This document shows, one piece after another, positions 55,601 to 64,000 of a stretch of DNA of 64,000 nt. Source of the DNA: Schistocephalus solidus. Taxonomy: Eukaryota > Platyhelminthes > Cestoda > Diphyllobothriidea > Diphyllobothriidae. The position numbers and the translations under genes are program-made. Location of the stretch: assembly GCA_017591395.1 (NCBI GenBank), contig WEDG01002038.1:1-64000 (forward strand). Reading direction: 5' to 3'. Position 1 is the stretch's first letter. Each line of letters starts with the position of its first letter. Below the pieces are notes generated by a model. It worked only from the letters and a program-made list of their open reading frames with translations, made no database searches and had not been told where the DNA came from.

Positions 55601-58600
55601 AAACGCCGAAATCCTGGGTCGAGGAAATGACCGCGTAACCAGGGAAACAATCGAAGCCTGGCACACGGAGCCTACGTCGATCAACCGTTGTGTCACCCTT
55701 CCGGCTGCCTACCAGGCCCTCCGGGCGCAGCTCATCGAACGCAAGAGCAAACACTGAATTAGGCCAAACGTGAATTCCACCGCGGGAGAACCTAGGACGG
55801 ATATGCACCTAACCACGCTACAATTCGGGGCCGACGAAGGCGCAGTCATGATTACCGCCGCATCAATTACTACCCCGACAGACGAGGAGACATGCAGACA
55901 GGACACAAAACATGAATATCGACCCAGGGCGCCAATTAAGGTCAATGCGGACCCAGACAATGGCCGCCCCTCTCAACGAGAGACATGTCAACTGACAGCA
56001 ATTGTCCTCCTCCCCCCTTCTTCACACCGCTTACTACAGAGATGCTTCCTGTGTGTATGCCGACAAAGAACGCTAAAGCCAATTAAGGACTACCCCACCC
56101 CGTCCTCCTATAGTGTACGCTGTTAAGGTAAACCCGTACAATCAACCCTGTGTTACAAAATGGCTATCACCCCCTATAAATACTATGAGACGCGGTACGA
56201 TACTCACCTCCGACGATGGAAGCTTGTATGCTTTTGAAACGTCAGGACAATACACCTATAGTCCCTTAGATCGCTTTTTATTCTCATATATATATATTGA
56301 GGTCCAGATATCCTATCGCGTTCATCCTCTCCTGAGAAAGACGAAGAAGAGGAAAGGACGAGTTCATGAACTGATTTGCATTCGTACTGCCCATATTTTT
56401 TGACGCGTTCAAAGCAAATGCACCGCACTGTACGTATTCTTTCTCGAATTGTTATTAGTTGCATTTAAATACGTTTAACCGAGTCACTTTCTGTAAAAAA
56501 AGATTCCGAAAAATACAAGGGAAACTGGATTAGCATTTTCTGACCTGTTAGCTGTCATTAGCCAGCCATCCCAATCGAAAGTGTGGACCTCCTGGGATTC
56601 GAACCCGGAATCTTTGATCATTGTATCGAACGCTCTACTAGTAAGCCACGGGCTCGTTGTCCTAACGCTTGTGATGGGGAATATCAATTATGATAAAGTG
56701 GCCCTCACTGATCAAGTTACGGGACATGCTCTTCCTTTTATACCTTGGGACTCAATCTAGAGCCCTCACAGGCAGTTGCAGAGCGACTAGTAACATATGG
56801 AAATAATAGAGCACTGACAAAGACAAGGAAGACCGGATTGGCCAATTCTGGCTTATTAGCCGTTATCAACCAGTTGAGACATCCTGAAGGCATGCATTGC
56901 ACAGCCAACACATCGTACCGCTGAGACATTCGAAATTGGCGCGCTGTTTTTTTCCGTTATTCTCTCGAGGGCAACTCTTCGCTTAAAACTATGTAACCAA
57001 TTACCAACCTGATAGCAATGCAATATGAGTCTTAATTCAACTATTGAATCTTTTCAAGGTTGGCACATGATTGGTCTAAGGTACGGCTTGGAATTCTGAT
57101 ATGTACCGGGGCAGGAAGTGCACGTGTTGTGATTGGTCCACTCAGTTTCATATGGACCCGAACAGACGTAATCGACGTGAATTCGATACGACTTCGATTG
57201 CTATTAGGACAGAATATCTAGCATTATCTGCGAATGTCTCTGATGTTGGTTTCCAGCGAGAATCCGAAGCGTCAGACCAATAAACGCCATGTTTAAGCGA
57301 TCGAATTTTCTGCTGAATTGGATTTTCCCTCGCGTCTACTGGCTACGTCCTCGAGGGAACTTAAGTTTTCATGTTGACAGCTCAAGTAACCAGTATTGAA
57401 ATTGGCATATACACTTTTATTAGTCTGTTACTCTTTGATATTTTTATCTCTGAAACTTTTTTCCACTCCAAAATAATACCATACTGTCCCCATCTCGTAC
57501 GTACAGCTTTGTTTACGCCCATTTCGTGAGCAACCGTTGATTTGCTCAGTGGATAGTTTCTGTCACATCAGGGTTCCAAATTGCACGGTTCACGCGCGCC
57601 ATTTGTCGCCTGAATAAAAATAAAAAGTCATAAAACGGAGCGATGTCAATACTGGTCACAGAACGGTCTTATCCGTTATTCTCCGACTCTGTAGGAGACC
57701 AATACCCGTCATAGTGTGCTGCGTCTTTTTGCATGACCTTCTTGCGTACACCTAGCTGGTATTGACCAATCAGAAGGCATCGATAGATGCACTCGCCGCA
57801 TGTGCGCACTTCAAACGAAGGTGAAACCGGAAACGGATACCGCATTTCGGGTTTTATGTTTACTTTGTTGATCCGATGACTTTCGTGATCACTAATGCAA
57901 ACTTCACGAGCCTCTGCTCAAACACTTCCGTGAAACCTTATCAGCAGCATGGCTTGGTACAATTTGCTACCCTAATAAGGAATACGTTTTTTTCACCGAC
58001 TGCAAACAGGCCGTACTCACTGTTAACCTCTATCAGTAGCCGTGACCACTAGAAGCATCTGCCTTCTTTGTTGACCATCAGCTTTCGCTTCTGTGTTACT
58101 GGAGCATGGTTTACAGCGTTCGGTCACTTTACGTGGTCTTTTTTCGCAACAGGGCAGATGACCACAGTAACTGCGGTCACTTGAATTGCTGTTTGTTGCG
58201 GATAATTGTTAGCTACTAAGTCACGTGCCTGTAAGAATTGAGAACTAGTATTATGTCGTTGTGTTGGTGGGTGGTACCTCTACGTGTCCCTTAAACGGGC
58301 CGCGTGGTAAATGCGCTGGACCACCACGGGGGCCATATCAGGGCGCGGCAGGTGTTATTCAATATGATCTCCCATAACAAGTGGGAAAAGAGCGTGTGGC
58401 ACGCGTAAGTGCAAGTTCACGCGGCACCAGCCTCTTGCCATTTATGGCATTGCCACTCCGTGAGATCTGGATCAGGCGTGGCGGTCAGGTCAGGAGTGTC
58501 TCCGGCCGCGCCAGCAACCTCCGCCCGACCCCACCTCCGGTCTTCTTGACTTTATCTTGACACTGGGCACGGGGGGAGGAGGAAAGGGAAGCGAGAGCGT

Positions 58601-60964
58601 GCGGCAGATGCAGTGAAAGTCTAATTTTACTCAAAACTAATCCACACGCAAGTCTCTGCCCTTGCGCCATCCTGCTGTGGAGCATACGGTGGACGGTCGA
58701 ACTGTCAGTACCTCTACGCAACGGGCCACGTGGTAGACGCGCTATATCAACACGCGGGAGGCGTTATCGAGGATGTGGACAAATGCCTTATATGGGATAT
58801 GTTTTGTTGCATGCAACACACCCCGCCAAACCTGCGCCCGATCCCACCTCTGGTCTTCTCGACTTTATTTTGACAACCGGCCTGGGTGGGTGAGTGAAGA
58901 GAGGGTGAGTTCAGTTGATGCAGCGCAAGTCTATTATCACTATCACAGAAACCAGTCATCTTTCCTTGATCTTACCTTGCTTGTAGGGTGCACCGTGGAC
59001 ATTATTAGAAACGACGGTCGAACTGTCGGGCGCTACCTCGAATTTGGCCCCTGACACCGGACAACGCTGCACCAGTGCGGGACCAAAACCGGGATCTGAC
59101 ATGCGTAAAACATGATAGAAGTAGACCTTAAGGCCACGTTAGCTACTGCGTCGGTTAACAGACTCAGACAGCGGACTGGTGCACGAGAGAGTGAAGAGAG
59201 CGACCCACGTATTTCGTCCTGCAATCAAACCAGATTGCTGGAAGCCACTTTTGTGTCACTCACAGTTTCCTCCGCCTTTAACTTTATGTCAATGTAGGGT
59301 CTTGAAGTGGAGAGGATAGGGTGGTTTGTCGCTTAGCCATTGACGACAATTTTGCCGAGTGGCGACTGCAGCCAAAAGATGGATAGGAAATCTTCTCCGG
59401 CCCATTTTTGTCGTTCTTTTTCTGCTGGCATGCCCACTTTGTTTGACCAATCAATCCTCTTTCCAAAGGTGAATCCGTGCGCAACATCCGAGCCGTGGAC
59501 TGTCTTCAGACAACCTTCCTTCGGGCGCGGTCGGCCGTGCTCTGCACTGCACTGCTCGAACGCGTCAAGGAGATCTTTGAGCGCTCACCAGGCAACTACT
59601 TTGTGCTTGACAAACACCACCTCATCAGCTCCATCACCGAGGTGATTCCCTCAAAACCTGACTGCGTTCAGGTAAGCTGCAGATGAACAATGCCGATGCA
59701 ATAGAGAATTTAGCCCGAAAATTAAAACCCCATATCATGCTCATGCCAGAGTCAAGACGAGTCGAGCTTTTTATCGAATCCTGGACGCCTGATGAGAAGT
59801 CAGTCAACCGACATAGTCATCTTGCGCCCGCGTACAGGACTCTAAACAGTCAGCTTTAGCCCTGTTGTGCCGGTCCCTGATTGGCTAATGACACCCGATG
59901 ACTGTGACCTGTTCTATTGCTGGCCATGGATCACCTGTGTGATTTCAAAAACTCGGAAAAATAAGAAAAAAACAGGTTCCTGTGCTCGATCAGTCTCCCC
60001 CTTCCTTACTCAAATGGCGGAATTTCATGCACGAAATGCGACCGTGAATACGAGTTTGCATTTTTTTCGTCGGCATAAGCCCTCAGCCAGTATAGGCATG
60101 GAATTTCTTAAACTTACGTGTCTCGCGTCATTACCAGAGCTGATGACTCTTCGACGTATACGCCCGGTAAAATTCGGTCAATTTTGCGTAAGTTCGGTGA
60201 CTGCCGAATAATCGAGCCAAACCACACACATGCATGCTGCCTGGACTGGAGACGAAAGGCCTAGGATTTGGTCCTCGCACGAGAACTCACAGCCAACCAG
60301 TGCGCGATGTCTAAGTAGTTACGTCACGCAGGCCGATCTACATGTCTGGCCAACGACAAGCAAAAAGAGAACATTTCGTGAAGACATATGCTGGGACCGA
60401 AATGAGGGAATGCGGGGAAATCTCTTGAAAACATATTCAACTACAGGCAGTCTGGGCCTGATAGAACTGAAAGGCGCCTTGAAAATTAACCGATAAAAAG
60501 GAAAGGATGGAGAGGGAGGAGGATTTGGAAGTAGGTGAAGAATAGGATGAAGAGAAGCATTGCATTCTGTTCGAGTTACTATAATTAGAAGTTTGTGGTG
60601 ACTGATGGATGGCATTTAATTAACCACAGAGAGTGGAAATTCAAATACCTTGCCTTGGCTTACCATTTCCTGATAGTATAATGTCACGAGGTCTTAATGA
60701 GAAGAGATTAAATGGAGAGTTTTTCGATGACAGAAATGGAAGGGGGCTTTGAAAAAGTTCGATGCGAAGCTTGAACAACAAGTAAGGCTTTATTCCAAAG
60801 TTTGTTAGAACTGCTTATTTCCCAACTGTCGGTAGTACTCAATAGATAATAAAATTCGACGGCAAATTGAAACAGTAAATAAACGCCTTTCGAAACTAAA
60901 TGGTTTCTACACTCGGCTGATCTCACTAGTAATACTACTACTGCTGCTGCTGCTACTACTGCTT

Positions 60965-61041
<77 letters not shown>

Positions 61042-61074
61042 TTACTACTACTACTTCTACTACTACTACTACTG

Positions 61075-61120
<46 letters not shown>

Positions 61121-62201
61121 AACTTCTAATATCACTACTACTCTTACTACTTCTAATACTGCTACTACTACTATTTATAATACTACTACTACTATTTATT
61201 CTACTACTAATACTACTAGTACTAATACTAATTCTACTACAAGTACTGCTGCTAGCATTACTACTATTACTACTATTACTACTACTACTACTACCACTTA
61301 TACTAATATTTCCACTAATTGCTACTAGTAATACTGACTACTGCTCCTACTAATACTACTAATAGTACTACTACTACTACTACTACCACTACTACTACTT
61401 CTATTACTACTACTAATACTACTACTACTACTACTATTACTACCACTATTACTGCTACTGCTACTACTACAAACACTACTACAAATACTACCAGTACGAC
61501 TAATAATATTACTAATACTAATTAATACTAAAAATAATTACAACTGCTACTATTACAACTTCTTACACTACTACTACTACTACTGCCAATGTTGGTACGA
61601 TTAATTACTACCACTAGTACAAATACCACAAACACTTTTAGTAATAATTACTACTACTACTTCTCCTACTACTACTACCACCACTAATACTACTACTACT
61701 AGTACTACTACTTTTAATTCTTCTTCTAATGCTTCTTATAAGAATAATACTACTAGTACTGCTGCTAGTATTACCACTAATTCTACTTGTATTTCTACTT
61801 CTACTTCTACCACTAATACTTATATTTCCACTAATTGCTACTAGTAATACTACTACTACTAGTACTACTACTACAAACACTACTACGAATACTACCAGTA
61901 CTACTAATAATATTACTAATTACTACTAAGAATAATTACTCCTGCTACTATTACCACTTCTAACACTGCTACTATCACTGCTGGTACGATTAATAACTGC
62001 TACTTATACTAATACTGAAAATACTATTAGTACTAATTACTACTACTACCGCCACTAATGCTAGTACTACTAGTAATTGCTACTAGTAATACTGATACTA
62101 ATAGTACCATTGATACTGCTACTACTACTACTACTACTACTACTAATTTCTATTACTACTACTACTACTTCTTCTACTACTACTACTACTAATACTACTA
62201 T

Positions 62202-62290
<89 letters not shown>

Positions 62291-63322
62291 TCACTACCTC
62301 CTCCTCCTGAAATAACTCCTGGTCGCACTGCATGTCGTAAATGCCCCAGCCTTCAACACCACTCTGACTTCATTTTGAATGCTGCTCATAATGCCTACAG
62401 GAAGGGTACTAATAAAACCAGCTCCCCGATACTACCATCCAATATTAACGCGCAAGTAAGAAAGTCCCTATAATGTTGCCGTATAAAGGTACCACGTTTT
62501 CTTTTTCTGCGCTATGGCGTACGCTGTCGCTAAGCTACAAATGTATTTCTTCCTGGGTAGGTAGTCAAACGTTGCTAGATGAACCACTGTAATCCAAGGT
62601 AATGGATATGATGTATACCCTGTCAAAAGTATCCTTTCTGGGATTGAAACTGAACTGAGGATGTTCATCTAAGAAACCTGAGTAGCAGTAACCATGCGAA
62701 CATGGATTTCGGGAGGGGAGGGTCGTTGCGTTTCAGTCTTGCAGGTAGAGAACGATGAGTTTTTGCTACGCGGTTGATGAGGTGAAACAAGACGCGCGCG
62801 TCCTTAGGGTTGTGCACCCATAATAAATGCCACACGGGTGGAGGGGAGAGGGTATGGTGGCACGCCTAGTCACAGGCTCACGCCTCACCAGGCACCTGTG
62901 TTCGCTGCCACCTCCGGTCCTGACACCGGCCCCAATTGAGTGAAGGAGGAGAGAGTGCGGTATACGCAGCGCAAGTCTACTAGCAGTGCACACTTCTTCA
63001 CGTGCAAGTCACCGTTCCTGTGCACATCATGCTGTTGGGCACACGATGGAAGTCTTCGGGAATGAAGGTCGAATTGTAGCTACTTTTACCCGCCTTCTCG
63101 TCGAAAACGGTTGACAATGAGGAGTTCGTGAGACACTGATAATTTCGTCTCATAAGAGGTCTTCAATGGAGCTGGAGGCTTGTTTTTATCTAATATTCTT
63201 TTTCTTTTCTTCTCACTCTTTCAGGAATTCTTCTTCTCCATTTTCGCCTTCATGGTTGAGCGTATGTGCTACGTACCCCTGCAGGAGTTGAACAGTGTTG
63301 CCCTTCTCCTTCGTAATTGCAA
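48024..63322 (+). CDS. WDFY3: WDFY3/Alfy-like BEACH-WD40 protein, N-terminal part (eight exons, continues past window)
   Basis: Exons: 48024-48191, 48227-48350, 48385-48683, 49053-49245, 50024-50207, 51644-51810, 59469-59671, 63225-63322. All seven junctions keep frame (phases 0, 1, 0, 1, 2, 1, 0), giving about 478 residues from ATG 48024. WDFY3/WDFY4 are very large cytosolic scaffolds (about 3,500 residues). WDFY3 links ubiquitinated aggregates to selective autophagy. This window covers only the N-terminal alpha-solenoid; the BEACH, WD40 and FYVE parts would follow. Matches to the animal family include VPSTLAKCLYIFLDLPP, AAEELVQADALRHLFSAS, LVIQYIH, STQLLDDFHACGAY, LPGFVGHLPK, SVRNIRAVDCLQTTFLRARS, SPGNYFVLDKHHLI and CYVPLQEL. 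The assignment rests on this colinear series. WDFY3 against WDFY4 cannot be separated from the N-terminus alone, although a single ancestral WDFY3-type gene is expected in a flatworm. Confidence 0.9.
49053..49245 (+). CDS. WDFY3: WDFY3-like exon 4
   Basis: Acceptor CTTTTCCAAAG, donor GTAGGA. Encodes LLQKICVSAFAAEELVQADA, then SENACWRRNSCKILTTLAQN and LVIQYIH. Conserved Trp-Arg-Arg/Lys-Ser and Tyr-Ile-His positions match the family. Confidence 0.9.
50024..50207 (+). CDS. WDFY3: WDFY3-like exon 5
   Basis: Acceptor GTCTGCTTCAG, donor GTGTGT. Encodes SGCIAECIENLRQ, METFTSLFHVLSESSRSS and TQLLDDFHACGAYSAFTELL. It ends after two bases of a Lys codon, and the next exon supplies the third. Confidence 0.9.
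51644..51810 (+). CDS. WDFY3: WDFY3-like exon 6
   Basis: Acceptor CTTTTTCCGCTAG, donor GTAAGC. Encodes VELEESEEAKKFCQQLCRIL, then FQLPGFVGHLPKAK. It joins exon 7 across a 7.66-kb intron with matching phase and family continuity, so no exon is missing between them. Confidence 0.9.
52383..52561 (+). repeat. tRNA-like repeat, plus strand copy
   Basis: A head with D-stem-like and A-box region (TTTCAATGGTAGAGCG) and a perfect B box (GGTTCGAATCC), then body and 3' end CTTTGTCGGT. It is followed by the TA tract and then an inverted copy, so the three parts form a large palindrome. Confidence 0.85.
52494..52538 (+). ncRNA. Hammerhead ribozyme motif (type I) in tRNA-like repeat
   Basis: Stem I strands are 52494-52499 and 52533-52538 (one mismatch). 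The core is CUGAGGA at 52500-52506, which fits CUGANGA. Stem II is UGGCU/AGCCA with loop AAUA, so all five pairs form, including the pair next to the core that is C-A in other copies. GAAA is at 52521-52524, then the palindromic stem III AUGGCCAU. Predicted cleavage is after U52532. Confidence 0.7.
52576..52665. repeat. TA dinucleotide microsatellite
   Basis: About 90 bp of almost pure TA, interrupted by one GA, at the centre of two inverted tRNA-like repeats. Confidence 0.95.
52695..52739 (-). ncRNA. Hammerhead ribozyme motif (minus strand)
   Basis: On the minus strand, CUGAUGA is at 52733-52727, stem II is GGCU/AGCC, then GAAA and palindromic AUGGCCAU. Stem I forms five pairs (ACUGG with CCGGU). 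Confidence 0.72.
53000..53044 (-). ncRNA. Hammerhead ribozyme motif, all core elements intact (minus strand)
   Basis: Stem I is GACUGG (53044-53039) with CCGGUC (53005-53000), six pairs with one G-U. The core is CUGAUGA, stem II GGCU/AGCC with AAUA loop, then GAAA, stem III palindrome, and U at the cleavage position. The sequence is identical in design to 53800-53844. Confidence 0.8.
53127..53219 (+). repeat. tRNA-like repeat body, head-to-head with the minus-strand dimer
   Basis: GGTCCACACTTGGGATTGGG and the hammerhead body (CUGAUGA 53159-53165) follow directly on the inverted head, making a foldback centred near 53126. Stem I after the cleavage site is broken (CGATGC instead of CCGGTC). 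Confidence 0.75.
53290..53889 (+). repeat. Tandem tRNA-like/hammerhead repeats (plus strand)
   Basis: Order: degenerate head (53297-53365), body with CUGAUGA at 53393, spacer (53450-53600), good head (53600-53685), a body cut off right after GACTGGCTG (53698), then another head (53703-53785) and a complete body (53795-53860). The first two core starts (53393 and 53698) are 305 bp apart, the same period as in the minus-strand dimer. Confidence 0.85.
53800..53844 (+). ncRNA. Hammerhead ribozyme motif, best copy
   Basis: Stem I: GACUGG 53800-53805 with CCGGUC 53839-53844. Core: CUGAUGA 53806-53812. Stem II: GGCU 53814-53817 with AGCC 53822-53825, AAUA loop. GAAA is at 53827-53830. Stem III: AUGG/CCAU 53830-53837, a perfect palindrome without a loop. 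Cleavage is predicted after U53838. The layout is type I (open stem I). A loop-less palindromic stem III is the pattern of minimal hammerheads that work best as dimers. Confidence 0.8.
54340..55263 (+). pseudogene. Penelope reverse transcriptase frame
   Basis: This is the longest uninterrupted Penelope frame. The true element sequence runs from about codon 12 (HKADIPLRPIVS) to about 55085 (SKHPCATNAAVC). The remaining codons to the stop are out of frame. It contains the complete palm with Asp in motif A and the Asp-Asp pair in YVDDTF. Confidence 0.9.
55086..55757 (+). pseudogene. Penelope linker and GIY-YIG endonuclease frame
   Basis: Read from KRSCVRTLYRRAE through NGYPCNFIERSRLAKPRQN to the GIY-YIG core (Tyr-Trp-Ile then Tyr-Val-Gly, with a conserved Arg in RTRVTEH) and a C-terminal ETIEAWHTEPTSINRC. 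A Cys-Asp-Phe-Cys pair inside the core is usual for Penelope GIY-YIG domains, which often carry a Cys-x-x-Cys finger. Confidence 0.9.
56207..56246 (+). ncRNA. Hammerhead-like motif in the Penelope 3' region
   Basis: CCT (56207-56209) pairs with AGG (56244-56246) as stem I. The core reads CCGACGA at 56210-56216, one change (U4 to C) from CUGANGA. Stem II GAAGC/GCUUU has loop UUGUAU. Then come GAAAC and GUC, giving a two-pair stem III. Penelope-like elements are known to carry minimal type I hammerheads in their terminal repeats. The U4 change suggests this copy no longer cleaves. Confidence 0.55.
56500..56885 (-). repeat. Diverged tandem dimer of the tRNA-like repeat (minus strand)
   Basis: Same order as the minus-strand dimer at 52.7-53.1 kb: body, spacer (GACTCAATCTAGAGCCCTC), head with B box, body. 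The two core starts are about 308 bp apart (56869 and 56561). Both cores are mutated (UUGAUAA, CUAAUGA), so this is an older insertion. Confidence 0.75.
58310..58720 (-). repeat. Family-2 dispersed repeat
   Basis: Reads as the family on the minus strand. In plus coordinates it has CTGGACCACCACGGGGGCC, the CCGGTCTTCTTGACTTT segment and CATCCTGCTGTGGAGCATACGG. It is colinear with 13.8-14.2 kb. Confidence 0.7.
58720..59060 (-). repeat. Family-2 dispersed repeat (second tandem copy)
   Basis: Follows the previous copy directly: GTGGTAGACGCGC, then CTCTGGTCTTCTCGACTTT, then GTGCACCGTGGACATTATT. The two copies are more diverged from each other than from members elsewhere. Confidence 0.6.
59469..59671 (+). 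CDS. WDFY3: WDFY3-like exon 7
   Basis: Acceptor CTTTCCAAAG, donor GTAAGC. Encodes ESVRNIRAVDCLQTTFLRAR, ALLERVKEIFERSPGNYFVL, DKHHLISSITEVIP and SKPDCVQ. It is the best single match to the animal family in the window. Its GC content is higher than that of exons 1-6. Confidence 0.93.
59740..59862 (+). pseudogene. Penelope C-terminal remnant
   Basis: SRRVELFIESWTPDEKSVNR then LAPAYRTLNSQL and a stop match the end of the Penelope endonuclease frame at 55640-55755 (RETIEAWHTEPTSINRC, LPAAYQALRAQL). It lies only about 70 bp after the donor of WDFY3-like exon 7. Confidence 0.65.
60930..62308. repeat. CTA/TAG trinucleotide tract, about 1.4 kb
   Basis: Long imperfect (CTA)n, interrupted by AAT, GCT and TTC variants and with purer blocks at 60965-61120 and 62120-62290. 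It lies in WDFY3-like intron 7. The open frames that cross it encode only Thr, Tyr, Leu, Ser or Val runs and are not genes. Confidence 0.97.
62309..62790. other. No recognisable gene (intron 7)
   Basis: A short frame with CRKCPSLQHHSDFILNAAHN follows the CTA tract, but no domain or splice logic supports a coding exon. Exons 7 and 8 of the WDFY3-like gene already join continuously. Confidence 0.5.
62800..63085 (-). repeat. Family-2 dispersed repeat
   Basis: Plus coordinates show CACGGGTGGAGGGGAGAGG, CACCTCCGGTCCTGACACCG, AAGTCACCGTTCCTGTGC and GGCACACGATGG, in the same order as at 13.9-14.19 kb. Confidence 0.65.
63225..63322 (+). CDS. WDFY3: WDFY3-like exon 8
   Basis: Acceptor CACTCTTTCAG, donor GTGAGT. 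Encodes EFFFSIFAFMVERMCYVPLQ and ELNSVALLLRNC plus two bases of the next codon. It matches the F-x-x-L-x-Y-I-P-x-x-E-L segment of the family. The next exon lies beyond 64000. Confidence 0.9.
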
Positions 63323-63499
63323 GTGAGTGTGACTTTCACTTGGATTTCTGCCGATACGAAAAACGATCACGACCTTGAAAATTCTTTAACTCGGTGAGGA
63401 GTGTTCGTCGATCTGGTTTCTTTACGGAGCCTGGCCATCTCCTGTTTCCTTGAGACTACATTACAGATATTCGCATAGCTACAAGTGGTGGTTCAGAAG

Positions 63500-63730
63500 C
63501 AGTGCCGACCAAGGCGAGGGAGGCTGAAATGACAATTTCTCATCTGTCAGTTACACCAGGCCCCAGGTTTGAGTAACCTAGGCTTCGAACTCAGACTCTT
63601 TGGCTATTGAGGAGCGCTCACCAATCAACTTACGGGACATACTCGTCGCACTGGGGCTTGGAGCTTAATCTAGGGGCCCCAAAAATACCGGCATAGCAAG
63701 AAGCAGTACCGAAATCGACAAGGCCTACGA
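63500..63730 (-). repeat. Diverged tRNA-like repeat with spacer (minus strand)
   Basis: GACCAAGGCGAGGGAGGC, ATTTCTCATCTGTCAG and GGCTTCGAACTC give body and head on the minus strand. Then follow the spacer (ACTTACGGGACATACTCGTC) and a second partial end (TACCGAAATCGACAAGG). This is the same body-spacer-head-body plan as the dimers at 52.7 and 56.5 kb. Confidence 0.6.
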
Positions 63731-64000
63731 ACAGTGACCACACAGTCCAGATTTGAACCACGTGTTGCTTACACGCGAGATTGATTAGGGTGTGGCTGGT
63801 TCATGAGGACCTTCCAGTCGCTCTTCCGTCTGCCGTTTCTCGTTCTCTAAACGAAATCATATTTGCACCAAACGAGTTGTATCCTCGCCCCTGTCGCCTT
63901 GGAGACATCTGGGGTCGGCAGTACCTCCACATATAAAGTCTCTGGACGTTTACAACACACGCAGGTTGTCCCCGCAGTAACCGTGCTATCGGCACCACTC

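Larger units (their letters stand above)
53889..56260 (+). mobile_element. Penelope-like element with RT and GIY-YIG domain, 5'-truncated and frameshifted
   Basis: The coding part runs in three frames. The first piece (about 53930-54360) has NIVILPADKGRSTVVLD and ends FYGLP. The second (about 54360-55080) carries KADIPLRPIVSLRGAP, motif A SFDVTSLFTSI, motif B RGTPMGSPLSGLIAE, motif C YVDDTF and LPFLDVLV. The third (about 55086-55757) has ELRYLQRLF and a GIY-YIG-like endonuclease (LIYWIQCDFCEVNYVGGTEK and RLRTRVTEH). One frameshift lies near 54360 and a second near 55080. Penelope-like elements use this RT and the GIY-YIG nuclease for insertion near or outside telomeres. The copy starts abruptly beside a tRNA-like repeat. 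Its 3' part carries a hammerhead-like motif. All catalytic motifs look intact apart from the two shifts. Confidence 0.93.
51811..59468 (+). other. WDFY3-like intron 6 (7.66 kb), packed with repeats
   Basis: The intron carries the tRNA-like/hammerhead repeat cluster (52.38-53.89 kb), a TA microsatellite, a Penelope-like element (53.89-56.26 kb), another tRNA-like dimer (56.5-56.88 kb) and two family-2 repeats (58.3-59.06 kb). The stretch 56.9-58.3 kb shows nothing recognisable. Confidence 0.85.

Noticed and set aside
59785..59810. CCTGATGAGAAG as a further hammerhead core
   Set aside because: No GAAA follows at stem II distance, and the stretch is coding sequence of the Penelope remnant.
61319..62333. 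Open frames of up to 87 codons on both strands encoding Thr, Ser, Val, Leu or Tyr runs
   Set aside because: They are translations of the CTA microsatellite in different frames and have no coding meaning.

Overview
The window looks like nuclear DNA of a parasitic flatworm. A large-genome tapeworm of the diphyllobothriid type is my best guess, but this is inference. The evidence is: host-type genes split by a mix of tiny introns (34-42 nt) and multi-kilobase introns; heavy loading with decayed RTE-like, CR1-like and Penelope-like retroelements; and tRNA-derived short repeats carrying a hammerhead ribozyme fold, as known for schistosome Sm-alpha elements. I see no bacterial genes, operons or CRISPR arrays.

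Three host genes can be read with confidence. (1) Dolichol kinase (plus strand, exons 3697-4737, 7974-8130, 8278-8480, 12872-13048). All splice phases agree and the final exon has its stop codon; a short N-terminal exon is not identified. (2) A DUF4806-type protein (plus strand, exons about 41637-42173) with a 36-nt intron and a probable 42-nt intron. (3) The 5' part of a WDFY3/Alfy-like BEACH-WD40 gene (plus strand, start ATG 48024, eight exons to 63322, continuing past the window). Its first three exons are separated by introns of only 35 and 34 nt, and later introns reach 7.7 kb. Two minus-strand exons (17136-17420 and about 13037-13243) look coding but I do not recognise them.

Layout: 1-3.7 kb, a LINE 3' fragment and one tRNA-like repeat. 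3.7-13.05 kb, dolichol kinase, with a decayed LINE in its first visible intron and a strong foldback in its last. 13-23 kb, mostly non-coding with family-2 repeats. 23-37 kb, a retroelement graveyard: one near full-length RTE-like element (23.6-27.8 kb), two 5'-truncated copies (30.4-31.76 and 31.76-33.74 kb), a CR1-like/RTE patchwork (34.3-37.2 kb), and a Penelope fragment at 28.2 kb. 37-41.6 kb, no recognisable gene. 43.7-46.2 kb, a decayed CR1-like element. 48-64 kb, the WDFY3-like gene. Its largest intron holds a cluster of inverted and tandem tRNA-like repeats plus a Penelope-like element, and its next intron holds a 1.4-kb CTA trinucleotide tract.

The most interesting system is the tRNA-like repeat. 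Each good copy has pol III A and B boxes followed by a sequence that folds as a type I hammerhead ribozyme. In several places successive ribozymes lie 305-308 bp apart in tandem dimers. That layout is the one expected of retrozyme-like elements that replicate through small circular RNAs. The neighbouring Penelope-like element ends in its own hammerhead-like motif.
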